DNA from: a virus
Reading direction: 5' to 3' (one strand)
IMG/VR virus record: IMGVR_UViG_3300042564_006193
Span: 1-62,591 of that record
Length of the DNA stretch: 62,591 nucleotides
Position 1 is the first letter of the stretch; every line of letters begins with the position of its first letter. The notes below the pieces were generated by a model that saw only the letters and a program-made list of their open reading frames with translations, searched no databases and was not told the origin of the DNA. Position numbers and translations under genes: made by a program. Of the stretch, positions 56,626-62,591 are shown piece after piece.

Positions 56626-59600
56626 ATGGCAATCCAAATCGGTAAATACAGAAGACCTGGTATCTTCATAGAAGAATTTGACCAGTCAGTGATCTCAAGT
56701 CCAATAGTAGAGGGGATAACAAATACGGTTATTGGTGTTTCTAAAAAAGGACCAGTAAATACTCCAATTCGTCTAACTAATATAGGCGACTTAGAAAGAG
56801 TTTTTGGACCTCTTGATAGACAACTTGAGAGAAAAGGTTCGTTCTTTCACAGAACGATTTCAAAATTATTAGAAGCTTCACCAGTTTTCGCAATTAACTT
56901 GCTTTTAACTGATGATAATTTAGATAAGATTGAATATCAGTCACTATCATGTGCAACAACTGTTCAGAATGATATTGAAAGAGAAGGTCCTTATAGAAGG
57001 TTCTTTGATACAACTGGATTCTGGAAAAAAGATACTGATGCTTTTATTAATCTTACAAAAAATAATGTTGGATGGGAAAAAAGACTTTTAAACTTCACAA
57101 ACTTATCTGATAAATATGTAACTATTTTTGCATTCAAATCACAGAGAACTGGATTTAATGTTCCTCTTATTGATTGGTATGGTGCTGTTGAAAAAGTACC
57201 ACCTTATGTTCATCCAAATGATTTAGCATCAGACTATTTAGTTGATGTTATTGTTATTGCTGGTGATTACTCTGATTATAGGAATCTATCTGTTGATGCA
57301 AGATTTGCTCAATACTTCTCACCAAGTGGTCTTAGAAAAGAACAGGTTAGAAATTTCTCTAATGATAGAAATATAACAACACTGGCTTATGCAGAAGGAC
57401 TTTCTTTAATTCCTTACTTCAGAGATCAAAATGGTCAGAATATTTTCATAGAAACTGTTATAAACAGAGGAACTGATCAACATGGTGTATTTTGTGCATT
57501 CAATGTTGACTTATTTGAAACAGATTATCCAAAAGGTTTAGTTGACCTTATTGGTAATAACTTTGTAGGTGATGATTTAACTGCAAATCCACCAACTTCA
57601 GGATCCACTAACTATAACGAATTGGATTCAAATGATGGATCCTCTGATGGTGAAGTTAAAATCAACTTCCTTTCATATAATGAAACAATAACAGAAAGTA
57701 ATCCATTCCAAACAAGAGTTTTGGATAGACCAGGTAACGTTATGGCATTATTTGGAACAACTGGATCTTTTGTATTTAGACACACATTAAATCCAGATGA
57801 TGCAGTGGTTAAAGGTGGATACTTAACAGGATACCCAAAGGAACAAAATGGTGAATTCAAAAGAACATACTGGTTCACTGAGGGATATGTAAATGATATT
57901 TATGTGGATGTTTTTACACATTCTGGTCAAACAATATCAGTAACATATGATATTCAATCCGCAAATCCTAATGGATACGCAGTGATAGGAGGACAATATG
58001 TAGAAATAACTGACACTTCTTCACCAAATGGTGGATCAAACGGTGTAATAAATCTATCATCATCTTTTTATTCATCCTCACTTACTACAACAGCATCATA
58101 TGTTGCAGCATTCGTAGTTGATACAAATGGTGAGATAAAATCTTATCAGACAAACACACCTTCTACTAACCCATTAGTTGCCACATCTGATATAGTATTA
58201 GGATACGTAACATTTAGTTGTTTTGCAGGAACATTCTCTGGAGTAAATTCTAATCCAGTTTCTATTTCTTTTAATACAACTTTGAGTGCTGGTGGTGATG
58301 ATGCTTACTCACCTTTGGTCAGTGGTGTGGATTTTCAATATGTTGTTAATGGATCACAATCCTTTACAGTTGTATTCCCAAATACTGCACAAACAATAAC
58401 ACCAAGAAACTATGATGCTTATAGAAAGTTAAAGACTTTCAATAATATGATTGACTATCTTTCATCAGATAAAGGTGTATTATTGATAGATCCAATAGAT
58501 TCTCTTGGTGGACCATCTGAAAAACTAAACTTATCATTTGTACAATTAGAGAATGTTGTTAATAACAATAGTTTCAATAGATCTTTTGATCTTTCAATAG
58601 ATGTTCCAGTTACAAATCCTTCAACAAATGTTGTTGTTGATGATGGTTATGTTGATAGTTACTTCGCATCAAATGTTGATGTTATAACTTTAGCAACTGC
58701 TTCTTTACCTCTTGTAATATACAAGCTTGATGATGAATTCATAATGGGTAGAGAATCTGTTGTAACTAAATCAAGACCAGCAGGTCTTACACAAGGGGTT
58801 GTTGCTCAATACTCTAAAATGTACCAATCTTATGATCAAGGTATTATAAATACTACTGATGTTATTTACCAAAAGGTTAATTACTCACCAGTTCAAGTTC
58901 AATTCATAGCAGGTGAATCAGTAACTGCTTCACTCGCTGGATATGATTATATCGTATTTGGTGTAAATCAAGAAGAGGAAGATTACTTAGGTGTTCCAAG
59001 AACAGAGATCGAAACTCAGAATAATACCTTCTTTACAGAAGTAAATTTACTTTCTGGATATAAGTTCTTACTTACTACTCCTCTTAACTCAGGAGTATTT
59101 ACTTATAAATCTGATGAGGGTCTGAATACAACTATTAATACTATTATTTTACCTGCTCCGTATAATGGATATAGCAACAACTATACATCAGAACAAAGAG
59201 CTGATCTTTTGGATACATTATCTGGTCAAGTTTATGGATTCAGTGCATCTGCTACTTATTCTTACTACGCATTTGAAGTAAATGAGAATATCACCGAAGA
59301 ATTTGTGAACGCTGTTAATAATATTTTCTCATACAATGATAGTTTGGATGAAAAAGTTTATCTTGATATGCACTTTGATAATGAACTCAATATGATAGTT
59401 ACATTTGAAGATGAACTATTACAATCTTCAGTTCCTTTTGAAAGTTCGGTGGATACTTCTCTTAAATCACTTTGGGCAAATGAAACTATTGTAGTTAAAT
59501 CTTTCGATTCTAATTATAAACAATCTGTTGAAGTTGAATATCCAGCAAACTGGACACCAGAACCAAATAAGATACTCGTTAGAGCAAGTAGATATACTGA

Positions 59601-60861
59601 GCTTAGTGTGGGTGATTATTTAGAAGCAGAATATGATGAATCACTACTACAAACAGATGAAATGCCTAGAAAACTAACAAGAGTTCTTAGGAAGAGACTT
59701 TGGAGTGGGGATTCTACATTAGCTGAGATTACTTGTGATACAGAGATCAAGATTTCAGATTTCGGTGATAAACAAACATTTATGTACACTCAATTGGATG
59801 ATTATGTTTCTACATACAAGGCTATAAGTCTTAAAGGATTCAGAATAAGACAAGATTCTTTGCCTGATGGAACAGAATCAAAACAATCACAGATTCTAAA
59901 TCTAATTGAAAAAGGAACTCCTCTCTTCAAAGCAGCAACAAACAAAGAAGCATTTGACTTCAGATATCTTGTTGACTCATTTGGATTAGGATTAGCTGAA
60001 AGAAGTAAACAACAATTAGTTGATATATGTGGCGAAAGATTGGATTGTTTCGGTATACTTAATATGCCTTCAATGAAATCATTCAAGAATTCATCTTCTC
60101 CTTCATTTGTTAACAACGAAGGTGTTCTTCAAACATCATTCATTGCAACAGGAGGTGATCCAAATTCTTCTCCAGCATTCCTTTACTCATTCGGTGATGG
60201 AAGAGGTGTTTCTTCAGTAGGTTACTTTACTCCTTACTTAACTGTAAATGATAATGGAAGACCAGTTGATGTTCCACCTTCTGCTTATGTTGCTCTCACA
60301 TTTATGAGAAAACATAATTCAACACTTAGTAATATTGTTCCTTGGACAATTGCGGCTGGTGTTACAAATGGTAGAATAACTAATATTTCCGGACTAGAAG
60401 AAGATTTCAATCCAGAAGATATTGAGAACTTCAATCAAGCTCAAATGAATCCTATTGTTTTCAAGAGAAATAGAGGATATATAATTGAAACTGAAAATAC
60501 TGCACAAACTCTTTATAGATCTGCACTTTCTTTTATCCACGTAAGAGAAGTACTTATTGAACTTGAAAGAGAATTATCCAGAATGTTACTTGATTTCCAA
60601 TGGAAATTCAATACTCCTGAGATAAGAGCAGAAATTAAGTTAAGAGCTGATGTTATCTGTGAAAGATATGTAAACAGAAACGGTTTATATAACTACTTCA
60701 ATAAGTGTGATGATGAAAATAATACTTCGGAAATCATAGATAACCAGATTGGTGTTTTAGACACGTTTGTTGAACCCATAAAAGGTATGGGCATAATTGT
60801 TAATAACATAACTATACTCAGAACCGGAGCAATACAAGCAGGTGGTTTCATACAACAATAA
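56626..60861 (+). CDS. gp18: Tail sheath protein (gp18-like), enlarged
   Basis: Contractile tail sheath subunit; contracts around the tube to drive it into the host. 1411 residues, about twice T4 gp18 (659). Family ends are clear: N-terminal YRRPGIFIEEFDQSVISSP and VFGPLD; C-terminal LCGERLDC-type QLVDICGERLDCFGILNMP, PPSAYVALTFMRKHN, VPWTIAAGVTNGRI, and a last strand IGVLDTFVEPIKGMGIIVNN. The middle (~330-1050) holds inserted Ser/Thr/Asn-rich beta domains probably on the sheath surface. No tag. It is preceded by a promoter-like element and closed by a terminator. Confidence 0.94.
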   Translation: MAIQIGKYRRPGIFIEEFDQSVISSPIVEGITNTVIGVSKKGPVNTPIRLTNIGDLERVFGPLDRQLERKGSFFHRTISKLLEASPVFAINLLLTDDNLDKIEYQSLSCATTVQNDIEREGPYRRFFDTTGFWKKDTDAFINLTKNNVGWEKRLLNFTNLSDKYVTIFAFKSQRTGFNVPLIDWYGAVEKVPPYVHPNDLASDYLVDVIVIAGDYSDYRNLSVDARFAQYFSPSGLRKEQVRNFSNDRNITTLAYAEGLSLIPYFRDQNGQNIFIETVINRGTDQHGVFCAFNVDLFETDYPKGLVDLIGNNFVGDDLTANPPTSGSTNYNELDSNDGSSDGEVKINFLSYNETITESNPFQTRVLDRPGNVMALFGTTGSFVFRHTLNPDDAVVKGGYLTGYPKEQNGEFKRTYWFTEGYVNDIYVDVFTHSGQTISVTYDIQSANPNGYAVIGGQYVEITDTSSPNGGSNGVINLSSSFYSSSLTTTASYVAAFVVDTNGEIKSYQTNTPSTNPLVATSDIVLGYVTFSCFAGTFSGVNSNPVSISFNTTLSAGGDDAYSPLVSGVDFQYVVNGSQSFTVVFPNTAQTITPRNYDAYRKLKTFNNMIDYLSSDKGVLLIDPIDSLGGPSEKLNLSFVQLENVVNNNSFNRSFDLSIDVPVTNPSTNVVVDDGYVDSYFASNVDVITLATASLPLVIYKLDDEFIMGRESVVTKSRPAGLTQGVVAQYSKMYQSYDQGIINTTDVIYQKVNYSPVQVQFIAGESVTASLAGYDYIVFGVNQEEEDYLGVPRTEIETQNNTFFTEVNLLSGYKFLLTTPLNSGVFTYKSDEGLNTTINTIILPAPYNGYSNNYTSEQRADLLDTLSGQVYGFSASATYSYYAFEVNENITEEFVNAVNNIFSYNDSLDEKVYLDMHFDNELNMIVTFEDELLQSSVPFESSVDTSLKSLWANETIVVKSFDSNYKQSVEVEYPANWTPEPNKILVRASRYTELSVGDYLEAEYDESLLQTDEMPRKLTRVLRKRLWSGDSTLAEITCDTEIKISDFGDKQTFMYTQLDDYVSTYKAISLKGFRIRQDSLPDGTESKQSQILNLIEKGTPLFKAATNKEAFDFRYLVDSFGLGLAERSKQQLVDICGERLDCFGILNMPSMKSFKNSSSPSFVNNEGVLQTSFIATGGDPNSSPAFLYSFGDGRGVSSVGYFTPYLTVNDNGRPVDVPPSAYVALTFMRKHNSTLSNIVPWTIAAGVTNGRITNISGLEEDFNPEDIENFNQAQMNPIVFKRNRGYIIETENTAQTLYRSALSFIHVREVLIELERELSRMLLDFQWKFNTPEIRAEIKLRADVICERYVNRNGLYNYFNKCDDENNTSEIIDNQIGVLDTFVEPIKGMGIIVNNITILRTGAIQAGGFIQQ

Positions 60862-60878
60862 AATGTTAAATAATATTT

Positions 60879-60912
60879 AAAAATGGGGAATTTTAAAATT
60901 CCCCATTTTTTT
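60879..60912. terminator. Bidirectional intrinsic terminator
   Basis: AAAAATGGGGAATTTT and AAAATTCCCCATTTTTTTTT form a ~16-bp stem with almost no loop, flanked by A and T runs. Follows tail sheath by about 18 nt. Confidence 0.9.
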
Positions 60913-60928
60913 TTAAACTTATATAGGA

Positions 60929-60941
60929 ATATTTAATATAT
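60929..60941 (+). promoter_or_regulatory. TATTTAATATATA element
   Basis: Recurrent element directly abutting the first ATG at 60942 (second ATG at 60948). The closest spacing seen in the window. Confidence 0.45.
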
Positions 60942-62591
60942 ATGTTAATGGCTGGGTTAAGTGACAAATATATTTTTGAATTTAATAATAACAATAAATC
61001 AGGCAAGATGTGCTCTGAAAAGTATGTTTTTAAAAATTTTCCTAATGATTATGATTTAATAATTAAATACACTTCCCATCTGAACTTATCGTTTAAACAA
61101 TGTGTATATCACACAATTAAAGAAATTGATCATATTGTTATTTGTAAAAATCCTAAATGTGAAAATATAGTTAATTTCAGAAACTCAACATTGGGATATT
61201 ATGACTATTGTTCAAATGAATGTGTTGGCACTGATCCAGATATAATAAACAAAAAGATTCAAAAATCACTACAAAAATTTGGAACAAAAACACCTGCTGA
61301 GTCTGATGTGGTAAAAAATAAGATGATAGAGACCAATAATATTAGATATGGTGGCAATTCACCTATGTCTTCATCAGAGATAAGAAATAAATCAATAAAA
61401 ACCTTGAGAGAAAATTACGGTGTTGATAATCCGAATTATAGCACTGAATTATTAAACAGGAGAATTGAATCTTTTAAAAAAAGCAATTATAAAGAGACAT
61501 TTAAGAAAACAAGTTTAGAAAGATATGGTGTTGAACATCCTTGGATGAATAAAGATATACACCAAAAGAGTGTTGTTTCTTCTATTGACAAAAAAATAGA
61601 AACCGCCATACATATTGCGGAATCTCGAATTCCAAGTAATTATAAACTAATTGATGCTTATTCTAAATCCTTTGGTAGAATTATTTATGATATAAATTGT
61701 TCTAATTGTGGAAATAACTTTGAAATAAGTGCTGATAATTTGTATGATAGAACAATCAGAGGAAAAACTGAGATTTGTACACATTGCAACCCATTTGATA
61801 AAAAAAGTGGTCAGGAAATTCAGTTGTTTAATTATATTAAGAGCATCTATTCTGGAGAAATATTAATAAATGATAGAAATATAATATCACCTTATGAACT
61901 GGATATTTATTTACCAGAATTGAAATTAGGATTTGAGTTCAATGGATTATTCTGGCATTCAGAACTTAAAAGGGATATATCCTATCATTCAGATAAGACA
62001 AATCTTTGTTCACAGAAAAATATTAAGTTGATACATATATGGGAGGATGATTGGGCCTTTAAAAATGATATTATAAAGTCAATAATATCATATTCAATTG
62101 GTGTTGTTCAGAATAAGATTTATGCTCGCCAATGCCATATTAAAGAAATAGATTCTAAATCATCTAAAGATTTCTTAAATGAAAACCATATACAAGGATA
62201 TGCACCATCTTCAATAAAATTAGGATTATATTATAAAAATGAATTGGTGAGTTTAATGACATTTGGTAAACTTAGAATAATTTTAAATCAGGAAAACGAT
62301 GATGATTCTTATGAATTGATAAGATTTGTAAATAAATTAGGATTCAATGTTATTGGAGGTGCGTCTAAGTTGTTTACATTTTTCTTGAGAAGTTTTTCAC
62401 CAAAAAATATCACATCATATTCAGATAATTCTATTTTTTCCGGAGATCTGTATAAAAAATTGAACTTCTCACATTTATCTGATACCGGACTTGATTATTA
62501 TTGGGTAATTGATAAAAAAAGAAAACATAGATACAATTTCAGAAAGTCAAATCTTGTTAAAATGGGATATGATAAAAATAAAACCGAAAGA
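60942..62591 (+). CDS. Vsr-like homing endonuclease, right end cut off
   Basis: Open for 550 codons to the window edge with no stop. Start MLMAGLSDKYIFEFNNNN (second Met at 60948 also possible). N-terminal part has zinc-finger-like ICKNPKCENIVNF then YCSNECVG, and repeated KxLRENYGVDNPN and SLERYGVEHPWM helices that bind DNA. Another Cys cluster (CSNCGN, CTHCN) follows. Nuclease core: SPYELDIYLPELKLGFEFNG then LFWHSE, KLIHIWEDDW (Vsr/PD-(D/E)XK-like). The C-terminal domain (ELIRFVNKLGF, IGGASKL) is GNAT-like and also appears in the gene at 41749. Follows the tail sheath gene. Confidence 0.85.
   Translation, partial: MLMAGLSDKYIFEFNNNNKSGKMCSEKYVFKNFPNDYDLIIKYTSHLNLSFKQCVYHTIKEIDHIVICKNPKCENIVNFRNSTLGYYDYCSNECVGTDPDIINKKIQKSLQKFGTKTPAESDVVKNKMIETNNIRYGGNSPMSSSEIRNKSIKTLRENYGVDNPNYSTELLNRRIESFKKSNYKETFKKTSLERYGVEHPWMNKDIHQKSVVSSIDKKIETAIHIAESRIPSNYKLIDAYSKSFGRIIYDINCSNCGNNFEISADNLYDRTIRGKTEICTHCNPFDKKSGQEIQLFNYIKSIYSGEILINDRNIISPYELDIYLPELKLGFEFNGLFWHSELKRDISYHSDKTNLCSQKNIKLIHIWEDDWAFKNDIIKSIISYSIGVVQNKIYARQCHIKEIDSKSSKDFLNENHIQGYAPSSIKLGLYYKNELVSLMTFGKLRIILNQENDDDSYELIRFVNKLGFNVIGGASKLFTFFLRSFSPKNITSYSDNSIFSGDLYKKLNFSHLSDTGLDYYWVIDKKRKHRYNFRKSNLVKMGYDKNKTER

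Overview
The window is a piece of a large T4-like contractile-tailed phage (myovirus) genome, probably infecting a member of the Bacteroidota. T4-type core genes are recognisable on both strands: portal (gp20), head completion gp4, late sigma factor gp55, sheath-terminator gp15, clamp loader gp44, the C-terminal part of DNA polymerase gp43, a probable clamp gp45, UvsX, UvsY, small and large terminase (gp16/gp17) and tail sheath (gp18). A Bacteroidota host is inferred from strong AT richness, A-rich rather than Shine-Dalgarno leaders, a lipoprotein and a secreted protein with Bacteroidota-style signals (LLASC lipobox; a signal peptide ending FSQ), and a short LDEILDKI...EKxFLD domain familiar from that phylum. 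No tRNA, rRNA or CRISPR array was seen.

Layout. 1-5.98 kb: portal, an HNH homing endonuclease overlapping the portal start, a repeat (LRR-like) protein, gp4, gp55 and an unknown coiled-coil protein. 6-13 kb: gp15, clamp loader, a second LRR-like paralogue, small unknowns, the polymerase C-terminal part interrupted by a hairpin, and a clamp-like protein. 12.2-24.9 kb: accessory and metabolic genes, including NAMPT and NMNAT-Nudix (NAD salvage from nicotinamide), UvsY, polyphosphate kinase 2, a WYL-like protein with a GIY-YIG endonuclease, a lipoprotein, and a metallophosphoesterase broken by an internal inversion. 25-37.7 kb: UvsX, a repeat-bearing homing endonuclease, a 950-residue fibre-like protein, a 1238-residue membrane-rich tape-measure candidate and small virion-type genes. 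37.7-44.8 kb: isochorismatase-like and SET-domain enzymes, a GQ-repeat protein, a possible spanin pair, a HAD (SAK-type) protein, ClpS and small tagged proteins. 44.7-49.2 kb: large terminase split by an intein, an RHH protein, small terminase and a homing endonuclease. 49.2-62.6 kb: unknowns, a block of four tagged proteins (one of 1031 residues), an enlarged tail sheath, and a homing endonuclease running off the right edge.

The main observations are these. (1) Terminase is encoded as two overlapping out-of-frame ORFs carrying the two halves of an intein inserted in the Walker A motif, which looks like an atypically split trans-splicing intein. (2) About eighteen otherwise unrelated proteins, including PPK2, a SET-domain protein and an isochorismatase-like enzyme, start with the same short peptide (M-K/R-x-L/I-K-x-F/Y-E-x-F), recalling the T4 capsid-targeting sequence MKTYQEFI. 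This suggests a set of head-packaged, injected proteins. (3) Just before polymerase motif B the frame is stopped by UGA, followed at once by a GC-rich hairpin, and homology resumes about 35 nt later in another frame, an arrangement recalling the T4 gene 60 bypass. (4) A TTTAATATATA element precedes many genes on both strands, often only 4-7 nt before the start codon. It is a candidate gp55-dependent promoter giving leaderless or nearly leaderless mRNAs.
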